In this document: positions 1-8,009 of the stretch, one piece after another
Layout of the letters: each line of letters begins with the position of its first letter
Numbering within the stretch: position 1 is the first letter of the stretch
Assembly: GCA_022616435.1 (NCBI GenBank)
Contig: JAKEET010000155.1
Location: forward strand, 1-60,879
Source of the DNA: Gemmataceae bacterium
GTDB taxonomy: Bacteria; Planctomycetota; Planctomycetia; Gemmatales; Gemmataceae
DNA length: 60,879 nt
Reading direction: 5' to 3'
Made by a program: the position numbers and the translations under genes
The notes under the pieces: model-generated
The model's database searches: none
Told to the model about the DNA's origin: nothing
The model's input: the letters and a program-made list of their open reading frames with translations, nothing else

Positions 1-32
1 AAAAAAAAGCCCACGGCACGCCGTGGGCTTTT
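1..32 (-). terminator. Rho-independent terminator of csrA
   Basis: A GC-rich hairpin (stem 5-17 pairing with 20-32) is followed, when read on the minus strand, by a run of eight T residues at 8 to 1. It lies 14 bases beyond the csrA stop codon, so it should end the csrA transcript. The A-run on one side and TTTT on the other could let it work in both directions. Confidence 0.8.
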
Positions 33-46
33 GGTTCGATGGTTGA

Positions 47-244
47 TTACCCCTTGGAAGTCAACACCGGGGTGTCGGCCTTCGGCGGGGTCGGTTCGCT
101 CAGCAGCTCCTTGCGGAAGATCGGGACTTCGCGGGGGGCCTCGATGCCCAGGCGGATCTTGCCGCGATCGATGTCCACGACCGTGATGCAGATGTTATTG
201 TTGATGTAGATCTTCTCACCCAGTTTGCGGCTCAGGACCAGCAT
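47..244 (-). CDS. csrA: Carbon storage regulator CsrA
   Basis: CsrA is a small homodimeric RNA-binding protein that binds GGA motifs near ribosome binding sites and represses or activates translation of target mRNAs. The 65-residue product opens with MLVLSRKLGEKI and continues with the conserved RLGIEAP strand, both typical of the family, and the length fits. The ATG at 244 was chosen over upstream in-frame codons because it starts the canonical N-terminus and has a GGAGGG ribosome binding site just upstream (about 250-257). The C-terminal tail after FRKEL is proline- and threonine-rich and slightly longer than in enteric CsrA. A terminator follows directly, so the gene is probably monocistronic or the last of its unit. 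Confidence 0.95.
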   Translation of the reverse strand: MLVLSRKLGEKIYINNNICITVVDIDRGKIRLGIEAPREVPIFRKELLSEPTPPKADTPVLTSKG

Positions 245-488
245 GTCGCTACCCTCCTTCGAGCGATGACGTGGCGTCAGGCTGCCCAATTGTACGCCAT
301 GTTTCCGAACCACACCGGAAACCACGTCGTGTTTTTTGGCGTGGGCATGGACGCTAACAGAGCAAGTTCGATACCACGGGAATTTCTGAAACGACCGCGC
401 CGACCGGGGCCCCGCGCAGATGCCTGAAAATACCGGCCTTTTCGAACTTGAGTCGAAATCTTTTTTTCAAGCCGAGCCGGCGGCCGGA

Positions 489-514
489 GTGTCAACGTCG
501 TGTCAAGTTGACAC
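489..514. promoter_or_regulatory. Candidate operator with three GTGTCAA half-sites
   Basis: GTGTCAA at 489-495 is repeated at 500-506, and the second copy forms a perfect inverted pair with TTGACAC at 508-514 (1-base centre). Direct-plus-inverted half-sites of this type are typical of a dimeric regulator's binding site. The site lies in the 444-base gap between divergent csrA and the UvrC-like gene, so it could serve either. No gene was recognised in 245-688. The function is inferred from symmetry only. Confidence 0.35.
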
Positions 515-620
515 ATGCTGTGGCAAATTTCACCAATTTGGACACTTAGAGTGCGTTTTTGCCGAAGGCGGCCGCCGCGCCGGCCTTGGCGGACTGCATA
601 GCTTGCCCAGGTTCGCGCCC

Positions 621-649
621 TTGGACCAAATCCGCGACCTTGTTACAAT
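621..649 (+). promoter_or_regulatory. Sigma-70-type promoter of the UvrC-like nuclease gene
   Basis: TTGGAC (621-626) and TACAAT (644-649) are separated by exactly 17 bases. The expected start of transcription is near 656, about 33 bases before the ATG at 689. Confidence 0.6.
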
Positions 650-688
650 GGCCCCGCTTCGGCCGGAGCCACCGCCCGGGGCCACCGT

Positions 689-1900
689 ATGGATGGTCTA
701 TTTCACCACGAGCCGTTCCACGATTTCGGGCCGTGCGGCCTCGCCGCCGATGCCGCGGCCTCGCCCGTCCAGCGCGTTCATGGCGAGCGCGCCGCGGCGC
801 TGCGCGCCCAGGTCCGCGTGCACTGCCCCGCCAAGCCGGGGGTGTACGGCATGCTCGACGCCGCGGGCGAGCTCATCTACCTGGGCAAGGCCAAGCTGCT
901 GCGCGATCGGCTGCTCAGCTACTTTCGGCCCGGCAGCCGGCCGCCCAAGGCCACGCGCATCCTCCGCCACAGCCGCGCGATCGTCTGGGAGATCGGCACG
1001 CACGAGTTCGCCGCGCTCTTGCGCGAGCAAGAGCTGATTCGCCGCTGGCGGCCGCGCTGGAACGTGCAGGGCCAGCCGCTGCGACGCCGGCTCGCGTTCG
1101 TCTGCCTCGGCCGCGGGCCGGCGCCGTATGTCTTGGTCACGCGCCAGCCGCCGAGCGAAGCCCTGGCGACCGTCGGGCCTGTGCCGTGGACGCCGCGCAC
1201 GGTCAAAGCGATCCAGCGGGTCAATGATGTATTCCGCCTTCGCGACTGCCCGCAGCCGCAGGAGATCAGCTTCCCCGAGCAGGGCGGACTGTACCCGCTG
1301 ACCCAGGCGCCGGGCTGCATGCGCGCCGAGCTGCAAACGTGCCTGGCGCCCTGCACCGGCGAGTGCACCCAGGCCGATTACGCCCGGCAAGCAAGAGCGG
1401 CCCTCGCGTTCCTGACAGGCGCCACCGACCCCGTCGCCGATCCCGTCGTGGACCCCGTGGCGGATCTCGAACGGCGGATGCGTGCCGCGGCGGCGGCGCA
1501 GCAGTTCGAACGGGCCGCGGCGCTCCGCGATCACTGGGCCGATCTCCACTGGCTCGCCGAGCAGCTCGCGCGGGTGCGGCACGCGCAAGCGGCCATGTCG
1601 TTCGTCTATCCCGTCACCGGCTGGAACGGCGTTGCGCACTGGCACCTCATCCACGGCGCTCGCGTGCTCGCCTCCCTGCCGGCGCCGCGGAATGGGGCCA
1701 GCGCCGGCCATGCCGCCGAGATGCTGGACGCCGTCTACGCGGGCCGCCGGCTCGACAAGCTGCTGACGCCGTACGAGCATCACGACGGCCGGCTGATTGT
1801 CATGCAGTGGTTCCGCCGGTTTCCCGGCGAACGGAAGAAGACGCTGACGCCCGAGCAGGCGCGTGACATCTGCCGCCGCCTGGCAAACAAGTCAGCATGA
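689..1900 (+). CDS. UvrC-like GIY-YIG nuclease (Cho-type, no C-terminal nuclease domain)
   Basis: The 403-residue product resembles the N-terminal half of excinuclease subunit UvrC. A GIY-YIG nuclease domain occupies about residues 45-125 (PGVYGMLDAAGELIYLGKAK), followed by a cysteine cluster of the UvrC kind (CMR, then CLAPCTGEC), and a short UvrB-binding helix pair with ERRMRAAAAAQQFERAAALRD near residues 260-285. The RNase H-like endonuclease and helix-hairpin-helix domains that full UvrC (about 600 residues) carries are absent, as in the E. coli Cho protein, so 3' incision only is plausible. The ATG at 689 follows a good promoter. The run AD-PVADPVVDPVADLE is a low-complexity spacer before the UVR motif. 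The gene stands alone and converges on the HTH gene. Confidence 0.8.
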   Translation: MDGLFHHEPFHDFGPCGLAADAAASPVQRVHGERAAALRAQVRVHCPAKPGVYGMLDAAGELIYLGKAKLLRDRLLSYFRPGSRPPKATRILRHSRAIVWEIGTHEFAALLREQELIRRWRPRWNVQGQPLRRRLAFVCLGRGPAPYVLVTRQPPSEALATVGPVPWTPRTVKAIQRVNDVFRLRDCPQPQEISFPEQGGLYPLTQAPGCMRAELQTCLAPCTGECTQADYARQARAALAFLTGATDPVADPVVDPVADLERRMRAAAAAQQFERAAALRDHWADLHWLAEQLARVRHAQAAMSFVYPVTGWNGVAHWHLIHGARVLASLPAPRNGASAGHAAEMLDAVYAGRRLDKLLTPYEHHDGRLIVMQWFRRFPGERKKTLTPEQARDICRRLANKSA

Positions 1901-1907
1901 CGCGTCA

Positions 1908-1950
1908 GAGGCTGTCCGAATAGGGGTCTGACCCCTTTTCGGACAGCCTC
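1908..1950. repeat. Palindromic repeat / bidirectional terminator-like hairpin
   Basis: Perfect 13-base arms (1908-1920 and 1938-1950) enclose an inner AGGGG/CCCCT pairing, giving an almost continuous 43-base palindrome exactly between two convergent stop codons. Half of the same element recurs at 60020-60049, so it is a dispersed repeat that may act as a transcription terminator here. Confidence 0.75.
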
Positions 1951-2565
1951 TCACTCGGCGGCGCGCTCGGGCCCCAGGCCGTGTTCGCGATACGGCTGAA
2001 TCTTCTCATACAGCAGCTTGACGAATTGCTCGAGGAAGTCGATGTACTCGGTCCCGGCGATGGCGGCGACTTGCTCGATGATCCTGCGGCGGCGCTCCAG
2101 CAGGCCGACGTAGTGGGCGACGCCGAACGCCGTCAGCGGCCCGCCGGTCCCCTGGAGCGACAACAGCTCGTCAATCTCGTCCGCCTTGAGTTGGGCTGCC
2201 CGGTCGGGGTTCCGTTCCAGCCAGGCCTTGAGCTCCGGTTGCATGGCCTCTTCGTACAGCCGGCGCGTGACGTCGGCGGGGGCGGTCGGCGCGCGCATCT
2301 TCGGCAACAAACGTTGCAGCGGCTCGCTCCGTAACTCGGCGACGCTGAGTCCCAGCGCCCGCGCGCAGGCACTCACCGTGGCGTTGTGCAGCCGCCGCTC
2401 CGGTCCAAGGAGGATATGGCGAACCGTCAAGCGGTGCAGGCTGGCCTGGCGGGCAAACTCCTCCTGGTTCCAGCCGCGCTCCTCGACCAGGCGGGCGATC
2501 TTGCCGCACAATCCGAGCGGTTGGCCGAGGGGTTGGCCCAGGGGCTGAAAGGTCTCGAACGCCAT
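1951..2565 (-). CDS. Helix-turn-helix (XRE-like) regulator
   Basis: A 204-residue protein with an XRE-type helix-turn-helix at about residues 20-70 (KIARLVEERGWNQEEFARQA, then LHRLTVRHILLG), followed by a helical, charged C-terminal region of unknown fold. The DNA-binding part suggests a transcription regulator, possibly of itself and of the divergent dehydrogenase. The start at 2565 is chosen because upstream codons would overlap the divergent gene and because TACAAT lies exactly six bases before this ATG, the arrangement of a leaderless mRNA. The N-terminus carries a short LGQP repeat from a tandem GGTTGGCC-type sequence. Its TGA stop abuts the palindrome at 1908-1950. Confidence 0.8.
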   Translation of the reverse strand: MAFETFQPLGQPLGQPLGLCGKIARLVEERGWNQEEFARQASLHRLTVRHILLGPERRLHNATVSACARALGLSVAELRSEPLQRLLPKMRAPTAPADVTRRLYEEAMQPELKAWLERNPDRAAQLKADEIDELLSLQGTGGPLTAFGVAHYVGLLERRRRIIEQVAAIAGTEYIDFLEQFVKLLYEKIQPYREHGLGPERAAE

Positions 2566-2571
2566 GTGGTG

Positions 2572-2626
2572 ATTGTAAGTCGAATTCGTTTGCCTGAACA
2601 GGCGCGCAGTGTGCGCGCGATACAAT
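2572..2626. promoter_or_regulatory. Divergent promoter region with -10 boxes six bases before each ATG
   Basis: On the minus strand TACAAT (2577-2572) is followed by six bases and the ATG at 2565. On the plus strand TACAAT (2621-2626) is followed by six bases and the ATG at 2633. With a usual -10 to +1 distance, transcription would begin at or next to the start codon of both genes. No Shine-Dalgarno sequence is present for either. Confidence 0.55.
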
Positions 2627-2632
2627 CGCTGG

Positions 2633-3451
2633 ATGAAATCCCTGCGCGATCGCGTGGTGTTGATCACCGGCGCTTCCTCCGGAATCGGCGAAGCGACGGC
2701 GTTGCGTTTGGCGGAACACGGCTGCCGGCTCGCCCTCGTCGCGCGAAACCAGGCGGCGCTGGACCAGGTCGCGCGGCAGTGCACACAGCGCGGGGCGCAA
2801 ACCATCATCGTGCCGACCGATGTCGCCGAGTCGGAGCAGTGCCGCCGCGCCGTCGAGCAAACGGCGGCGGCGTTCGGCAAACTGGATATCGTCGTCAATG
2901 CCGCCGGGCTGTCGATGCGGGCCTATTTCGACGGCTCCGACCTCGCGGCCATGGAACGGGTGATGCGCGTCAACTTCTTCGGCACGCTGTACATGACGCA
3001 CTTCGCGTTGCCGCACGTCCAGCGGACCAAGGGCTCGCTGGTGGCGGTGAGCAGCATGACCGGCAAGCGGGCCACGCCGGCGTACGCCCTGTACGGGGCC
3101 AGCAAGTTCGCCATCCACGGTCTGTACGAGGCGCTGCACATTGAATTGAAGCACGACGGCGTCCACGTCGGCGTCGTGGCCCCGGCGTTCGTCGACACGC
3201 CGCTGCGCTTGCGGGCCCTGGGCGCCGACGGTCAGCCCGCCACCGAGCGCCCGCCCGACCAGTTTCGCGTGTGGCCTGTCGCCAAGTGTGTCGATTGCAT
3301 CATCGATGTGATCGTGAAGCGCCGCCGCGAGGCGCTATTGCCCTGGTTCGCCGGACCGTTCTTGATCCTCGACCAGATCCTCGATCGGCGTCTGGGCGAC
3401 CGCATCCTCGACAGACGCTTTCCGCCGGAGCTGGAAAGGAAGCGTCATTAG
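2633..3451 (+). CDS. Short-chain dehydrogenase/reductase
   Basis: A 272-residue NAD(P)-dependent oxidoreductase of the classical SDR family. The nucleotide-binding motif TGASSGIGE is near residues 12-20, NAAG near 88, the catalytic serine lies in VSSMTGK, and the YxxxK pair is in YGASK. The residue patterns support catalysis on a hydroxyl or carbonyl group, but the substrate cannot be read from sequence. The start at 2633 is preferred over an upstream in-frame ATG at 2609 because TACAAT lies six bases before it. It is divergent from the HTH gene, which may regulate it. The TAG stop lies at the start of a short AT-rich repeat-like sequence (TAGTCATTGACCA). Confidence 0.88.
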   Translation: MKSLRDRVVLITGASSGIGEATALRLAEHGCRLALVARNQAALDQVARQCTQRGAQTIIVPTDVAESEQCRRAVEQTAAAFGKLDIVVNAAGLSMRAYFDGSDLAAMERVMRVNFFGTLYMTHFALPHVQRTKGSLVAVSSMTGKRATPAYALYGASKFAIHGLYEALHIELKHDGVHVGVVAPAFVDTPLRLRALGADGQPATERPPDQFRVWPVAKCVDCIIDVIVKRRREALLPWFAGPFLILDQILDRRLGDRILDRRFPPELERKRH

Positions 3452-3470
3452 TCATTGACCACTGCCTACA

Positions 3471-4634
3471 TCAGCGAATCAGCAGGTCCGGCCGGACGAA
3501 TTCCGCGCCCTGGATCTTGATGCGTTTGAGGGGCCAGTTCTCGGCGGCCGTCATGGCGCGGGGGCCGTCCTCGGCGATCAGGAACGTGTCGCAACTGACC
3601 GCGGAGCCGACGCTGGCGTGCCAGGCGATGGCCCAGTTCGGTTGCAGCAATTCCTCGTGGTTCGGCGTCAGCTCGATCTCCACGGGCAGCCGGCCGGTGA
3701 TCTGGCCCTGCGGACACAGATACCAGTCGTACTCGGCGCCCGTGAGCTGATAGATGCGCTGGCCGCTGACGAGGATCTGCCGCGGCACGGCGTCCGGCCA
3801 ACTGCTGGCGACGTAATTGGCGCTGACCTTGCACGCGGCGTCGTGTTCCTTGCGAAACAGCGGATCGGGCTCGCCGAAGCAGATCGACCGGTTGGCGCGG
3901 GCGCACAGGCCGTACTTGCGGGCGGTCACCGTCAGCACGGCGTAGCTGCGGATGGCGGTCGCCGTGTACGACCCCTGGCGATAAGCGCGCGAGCGGCCGT
4001 CGGCGGCCACCGTGGTCATCACCGGCATGGCGCCGCGGTGGATCAAGCGATGGGCCAGTTGCCCCGCCACTTCGCGCTCCGATTCGCCCACGGCAATCGT
4101 GCGCCCGGTCGCTTCCAGGGCGTGGCTGACGATGAGCCCCAGGGCCCGGTAGCAGGCGTGCTCGTAACTGGTGAGCTGCAGCCGCAGCCGTTGCAGGCGC
4201 GCGCCGATGACCTCGCAATCGCTCCAGCGCAGGTCGCTGGCCACCTTGCGGCCCTGGCACACGTCGGTGAGCAGCGGCGTGCGGCCCTGGTGCCAGTTCC
4301 ACTCCTTGAGCTGGAAGCCCATGCCGTCGACTTCCTCGTCAAACAGCCGCTGCGTGTCCACGTTGCTGCACAAGACCCAGCGGCCCTCGGCGCTGAAGTA
4401 GAGGGCGGGCATGGCGTCGTTGTCGCTGACGCCGCGGGCGGCGCCGCCGGCGGTCAGCCACGCAAAATTCTCCGGCGCCAGGACGAGCAGGCCGTCGCAG
4501 CCGATCTCCTTGAGGAGCTCCGCGATCTGGACTTGCTTGCCTTCCACGTCCGCGCGCCGGTCGGTCGGCGTCGTCAGGCTGATTTCCAGGGCTGAGGCTG
4601 TCGCCGTGGGCTGGACTTCCGCGGTGGCGTTCAT
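3471..4634 (-). CDS. M24 (creatinase/aminopeptidase P) family protein lacking the metal ligands
   Basis: The 387-residue product has the two-domain shape of Xaa-Pro peptidases. A creatinase-like N-terminal domain covers about residues 25-170 and a pita-bread-type domain follows from about 190 (GESEREVAGQLAHRLIHRGA, then a GxAV-like strand). The aspartates, histidine and glutamates that bind two metal ions in active M24 enzymes are not visible: the usual DxG...D segment reads LTVTARKYGLCARANRS. It is therefore probably a non-catalytic relative or uses another chemistry. The ATG at 4634 was chosen because the preceding in-frame codons read through a low-complexity, non-family leader. The gamma-carbonic anhydrase gene lies upstream on the same strand, about 90 bases away. 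Confidence 0.75.
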   Translation of the reverse strand: MNATAEVQPTATASALEISLTTPTDRRADVEGKQVQIAELLKEIGCDGLLVLAPENFAWLTAGGAARGVSDNDAMPALYFSAEGRWVLCSNVDTQRLFDEEVDGMGFQLKEWNWHQGRTPLLTDVCQGRKVASDLRWSDCEVIGARLQRLRLQLTSYEHACYRALGLIVSHALEATGRTIAVGESEREVAGQLAHRLIHRGAMPVMTTVAADGRSRAYRQGSYTATAIRSYAVLTVTARKYGLCARANRSICFGEPDPLFRKEHDAACKVSANYVASSWPDAVPRQILVSGQRIYQLTGAEYDWYLCPQGQITGRLPVEIELTPNHEELLQPNWAIAWHASVGSAVSCDTFLIAEDGPRAMTAAENWPLKRIKIQGAEFVRPDLLIR

Positions 4635-4725
4635 CGGGGTGCTCGTCGTGTGGGGACAAGTTGCTAACTTGTCCCGGGCGGCAGATTGAGATTTGCCGCC
4701 GCGTGGGATAAACCGATTCAACCTG

Positions 4726-5238
4726 CTAGCGCTGCCATGCCGGCGGGCAGTCGCCGCGAACGTACCTCTGCGCCTGTTCGAAGTAGTGCTGGCAGATCGC
4801 GCGGGTGCGCTCGATTTCCTCGTCCGTGATGGCCCGGACCACCTTGCCCGGCACGCCCATCACCACCGAGCGCGGCGGAATGCGGCGGCCTTCCGGAACC
4901 AGCGAGCCGGCCGCGATCAGGCATTCCGCGCCGATCTCGCAACCCGACAGCAGCGTCGCCCGCATGCCGATCAGGGTGTCGCGGCCGATGCGGCTGCCGT
5001 GCAAGATCGCGGCATGTCCGACCACCACGCCGTCTTCCATGGTCTGCGGGGCGTCGTGGTCGGTGTGGACAATGCAGCCGTCCTGCAGATTCACGCGCGT
5101 GCCGAGCGTGACGCGGGCCAGGTCGCCGCGAATGACCGTGCCGAACCAGATGTTGGCGCCCGGTCCGCACACCACGTCGCCGGTGACGACGGCGGTGCTG
5201 GCCACGAAGAAATCGCGGATTGCCTGCATGCTGGCCAT
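4726..5238 (-). CDS. Gamma-carbonic anhydrase-like hexapeptide-repeat protein (YrdA type)
   Basis: A 170-residue left-handed beta-helix protein built of hexapeptide repeats. The three zinc-binding histidines of gamma-carbonic anhydrases appear conserved: one in IVHTDHD and two in VGHAAILHG. A C-terminal helix (EEIERTRAICQHYFEQAQRY) is typical of YrdA/PaaY relatives. Such trimers bind zinc and either hydrate CO2 or have an unknown related role. The ATG at 5238 (or 5229) is chosen because the open frame further upstream encodes PSPPTPLPEGEG, the product of an intergenic repeat rather than protein. Confidence 0.85.
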   Translation of the reverse strand: MASMQAIRDFFVASTAVVTGDVVCGPGANIWFGTVIRGDLARVTLGTRVNLQDGCIVHTDHDAPQTMEDGVVVGHAAILHGSRIGRDTLIGMRATLLSGCEIGAECLIAAGSLVPEGRRIPPRSVVMGVPGKVVRAITDEEIERTRAICQHYFEQAQRYVRGDCPPAWQR

Positions 5239-5296
5239 GGCGCTGGGTTCCCGTTGCTTCCCTGCCTCAGGGACAGGGTTGGAGTGGGGAAATCCA

Positions 5297-5344
5297 TCGC
5301 TCCCCTCGCCCTCAGGGAGAGGGGTCGGGGGTGAAGGGATTCGC
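5297..5344. repeat. Intergenic repeat (CCCTC/GAGGGG palindrome type)
   Basis: A GC-rich element centred on CCCTCAGGGAGAGGGGTCGG sits between the gamma-carbonic anhydrase start and the arginase-fold gene. In frame it would encode the PTPLPEGEG-type peptide often mis-annotated as protein N-termini. Only one copy was seen here, so membership of a dispersed family is from general knowledge. Confidence 0.5.
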
Positions 5345-5485
5345 CCGACGTGTTCCATCGCGTCAATTTCCTATGATACATCTTTGCCGCGCGATGCAAA
5401 CCAGGAAACTCCGAAGCGCCGGTCCGGTAAGGTCCAAGCATGCTGCGGGATATGCCGGGCCTGCCGGTTGTACGGCGGTCGCACC

Positions 5486-6343
5486 GTGAAAACCTCGGCC
5501 CAAACCTCGGCCCTGTTCTTTCCGTTCGACCTGTTCGGCCACAGCGGCACGCGCCGCGGGGCGGAGCTGCTCGCCGATGCCTTCCAGGAGATGCTGGCGG
5601 ACAACAAGCGCGAGAAGCTGCCGACCCGGTCCCGCGCCTACGCCGCCAAGGTCCGCTTCGAAGAGTTCCCGCTCGACACGCCCGATTCCTATCGAACCTG
5701 GCGCGCCGACGCCCGCGCGGCCATCCGCGCGGTCTGGGACCGCGACGACTTTCTGCTCTGGGTCAGCGGCAATCACCTCGGCGTGCTGCCGGCCTACGAT
5801 GAGCTGGCGAGCGAGCTGGCAAGCCGCAACGTCCTGGTCCTGCAACTCGATGCCCATCTCGACATCTACAACCTGGCCGATTGCACCGCGGAACTGTCGC
5901 ACGGCAACTTCCTGATGCACGTCGACGGCCGGTTGCCGCCGATCGTGAACGTGGGCCACCGCGAGCTGCTGCTGACACCCCAGTACATCGCGAAGTACTA
6001 TCGGCAGACGTTCAGCGGCGCGGAGCTGGCGCTTGATCCCGAGCCGGCGCTCCTGGCGGTTCAGGAGGCATGCGCGGACGCGGAGGCCGTGTTCCTGGAC
6101 ATCGACTGCGACGTCTTCGATCCCGCCTATTTCCCCGCGGTTGTTCATCCCGTGCCGATGGGCCTGAGTCCTCAGCTCCTCGTGCGTTTCCTGGAAGCCG
6201 CGTGGTCCCCGCGCGTCGTGGGCTGCGCGTTTTCCGAATTCGATCCGGCCCGCGACCGCAACGATGTCAGCTTGAGCACGTTAATGTGGCTGATCGAGTA
6301 CTTGCTGCTGCGCCGCCACGAACGTTCACGCAACAGACCGTAG
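5486..6343 (+). CDS. Arginase/agmatinase-fold (ureohydrolase) family protein
   Basis: The 285-residue product keeps the manganese-binding motifs of ureohydrolases: a histidine in SGNHLG, DAHLD near residue 130, and DIDCDVFDP near residue 210. These enzymes hydrolyse guanidino groups (arginine, agmatine, formimidoglutamate and others) to urea or formamide. The specificity is not evident, and the first motif differs from the usual GGDH. A GTG at 5486 is used as start because the upstream frame overlaps the divergent gene's leader and repeat; a further upstream TTG is possible. The TAG stop is the first base triplet of the repeat at 6341-6402. Confidence 0.78.
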   Translation: MKTSAQTSALFFPFDLFGHSGTRRGAELLADAFQEMLADNKREKLPTRSRAYAAKVRFEEFPLDTPDSYRTWRADARAAIRAVWDRDDFLLWVSGNHLGVLPAYDELASELASRNVLVLQLDAHLDIYNLADCTAELSHGNFLMHVDGRLPPIVNVGHRELLLTPQYIAKYYRQTFSGAELALDPEPALLAVQEACADAEAVFLDIDCDVFDPAYFPAVVHPVPMGLSPQLLVRFLEAAWSPRVVGCAFSEFDPARDRNDVSLSTLMWLIEYLLLRRHERSRNRP

Positions 6344-6402
6344 TCCGTAGTTCGTAGTCAGATCCAGGCTTGGTTCTTGCTACTGACTACTGACTACTGA
6401 CT
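6341..6402. repeat. TAGTC/GACTA-rich inverted repeat
   Basis: TAGTCCGTAGTTCGTAGTCAG faces CTACTGACTACTGACTAC about 20 bases later, an imperfect inverted repeat made of short TAGT/ACTA units. It begins with the stop codon of the arginase-fold gene. Confidence 0.6.
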
Positions 6403-6486
6403 CCTTCAAGTTTGGCGCAGACTTTCCGCGAGGGCTCTGGTATCACCTTCGGGCCGGCGTCGACCGGCGTGCAAGGAGGTGACCCG

Positions 6487-7992
6487 ATGATCCGTTTGCG
6501 TGTTTGGCTGCTTTCCGTGGCGGCGGCGCTGCTCGTGGCCGGCCCCGCCATGGCGTATTCCTGGCCGTTGTTGTTTGGCTTGACCGCCGTGTTCGGGCCG
6601 GATGTGCCGGGGGCGGAACAGCCGCTGCCGCCGGCGCCGTCGTTTGTGGATCCCGACGCCGAATTCAAGGACCTGCTGGTTCAAGTCAAAGAAACGCACG
6701 GAGGTTCCTTGTGGACCGTGCCGGCCGATTACAAACCAGTGGCGCTGCCGTGCGCCGACGAGCTGCGTTGTGCGCCATGGTCGAGCGACTGCTGCGATCC
6801 GGCGGACGCGTATGTTGCGATCTGGCGGAAGCTGTGGCAGCAGGGCCGCTTCCGCGAGGCGTATGTCGTGGCCCGCAGCGCCGTGCAGGCGGATCCAAAG
6901 AACGTCGAGGCTCGGCACGCGTTGGTGGTTTCGCAGATTGTCAACGAGAACCCTGAGCCGAATGCCTTTCGCCTGTGGACGCAACAACATGACGGCAGCA
7001 ATGTTTGCCCGTCGACGCTGTACGCTCCGGTTTCCGGACAGCAATCCTGTTCGGGACTGCCTCAGGCCGGTACGCTGACGCCGGACCTGGACGTTAAGAC
7101 CGCGTCGTGCGACATCGACCTGTGCTGCCCGATGATCGATTGCCCGCTGTTCACGCTGTTCCAGATGGTCTTCGGCGGTGCCAAGGACGCCAAGCCGACC
7201 GGTTGCGGCCCGTGCCCGGTCGCGGCGGGTCACTGCCGCAAGGTTGGCGATTGCACGGCCCGGGAGAACGCCAATCGCGCCGCCGCGCCGGCGGAAGGTT
7301 TGGGAGGCGACTGCAGCATGCACGTCATCCAGGGGCCAAAGGGACCGAAGATGATCTGGATCGTTCGCGGACCGGTGGTGACCGCCCCGTTCGTGCCGCC
7401 GGCGCCCGTGGTGTCCCGGCCGGCGCCGCTGCCGCCGCCGCACCTGGCGCCCCCGCCGCCGCCGATCTTGACGCAGCACGAGGGCATGGTCATCCCGGTG
7501 CCGGTCGCGCCGGCGCACTTGATGCCGACCCAATTTGCGCCGTCACAGTGCGTGCAGCCGGCGCTGTACGATCCGGCCGCCGAGCGATGCGAAGTCGCGC
7601 CGCTACCCCTGCCGGCGCTGCCCAAGCAGGTGCAGATCACGCAATACGCCCGCCACGTCCACCTGTCGTCGCCCCACTACAGCGCCCAGTGCGACCGCAT
7701 CCGCGGCGGCGTCGACGGCGAGCTGATCCTGGAAGGCAACGTGCAGTTGACCTCGCGCCGTCACGGTCAAACGATGTCGATCAGCGCCCAGCGCGTGCTG
7801 GTGAACCTGAAGGACGACCAGTTCGTCGTCGAGCAGGCGGAAGGGATGGAGCAACGCCGGGTGAACATTGCTCCGGTGGGATGTGGAACCGTGGACGACG
7901 TGCGCGTGATTCACGAATGGCGTCGTGGCGGTGGCAACGTTCCGATTGCGCCCGGAACATCGGTCCAAATCCATGGCGGCGTTGCACCGTAA
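6487..7992 (+). CDS. Secreted cysteine- and proline-rich protein with C-terminal OstA-like segment
   Basis: A 501-residue protein of unrecognised family. It starts with a signal peptide (RLRVWLLSVAAALLVAGPAMA). Residues 52-72 read FVDPDAEFKDLLVQVKET, closely matching a segment of BamA in this same window. Cysteine-rich stretches follow (CAPWSSDCCDP, then DIDLCCPMIDC), then a proline-rich linker near residues 300-345. The last 110 residues (ILEGNVQLTSRR..MSISAQRVLVNLKDDQFVVE) look like an LptA/OstA-type beta-strand domain; this last point is a weak resemblance. The start is fixed by a perfect AAGGAGGTGA ribosome binding site four bases upstream. It is probably periplasmic or envelope-associated. 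Confidence 0.8.
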   Translation: MIRLRVWLLSVAAALLVAGPAMAYSWPLLFGLTAVFGPDVPGAEQPLPPAPSFVDPDAEFKDLLVQVKETHGGSLWTVPADYKPVALPCADELRCAPWSSDCCDPADAYVAIWRKLWQQGRFREAYVVARSAVQADPKNVEARHALVVSQIVNENPEPNAFRLWTQQHDGSNVCPSTLYAPVSGQQSCSGLPQAGTLTPDLDVKTASCDIDLCCPMIDCPLFTLFQMVFGGAKDAKPTGCGPCPVAAGHCRKVGDCTARENANRAAAPAEGLGGDCSMHVIQGPKGPKMIWIVRGPVVTAPFVPPAPVVSRPAPLPPPHLAPPPPPILTQHEGMVIPVPVAPAHLMPTQFAPSQCVQPALYDPAAERCEVAPLPLPALPKQVQITQYARHVHLSSPHYSAQCDRIRGGVDGELILEGNVQLTSRRHGQTMSISAQRVLVNLKDDQFVVEQAEGMEQRRVNIAPVGCGTVDDVRVIHEWRRGGGNVPIAPGTSVQIHGGVAP

Positions 7993-8009
7993 CTCTAAGT
8001 CAGCACTCA

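Noticed and set aside
4805..5485. Long plus-strand open frame upstream of the arginase-fold gene
   Set aside because: It is antisense to the gamma-carbonic anhydrase gene and crosses a repeat; the protein family similarity begins only after the GTG at 5486.
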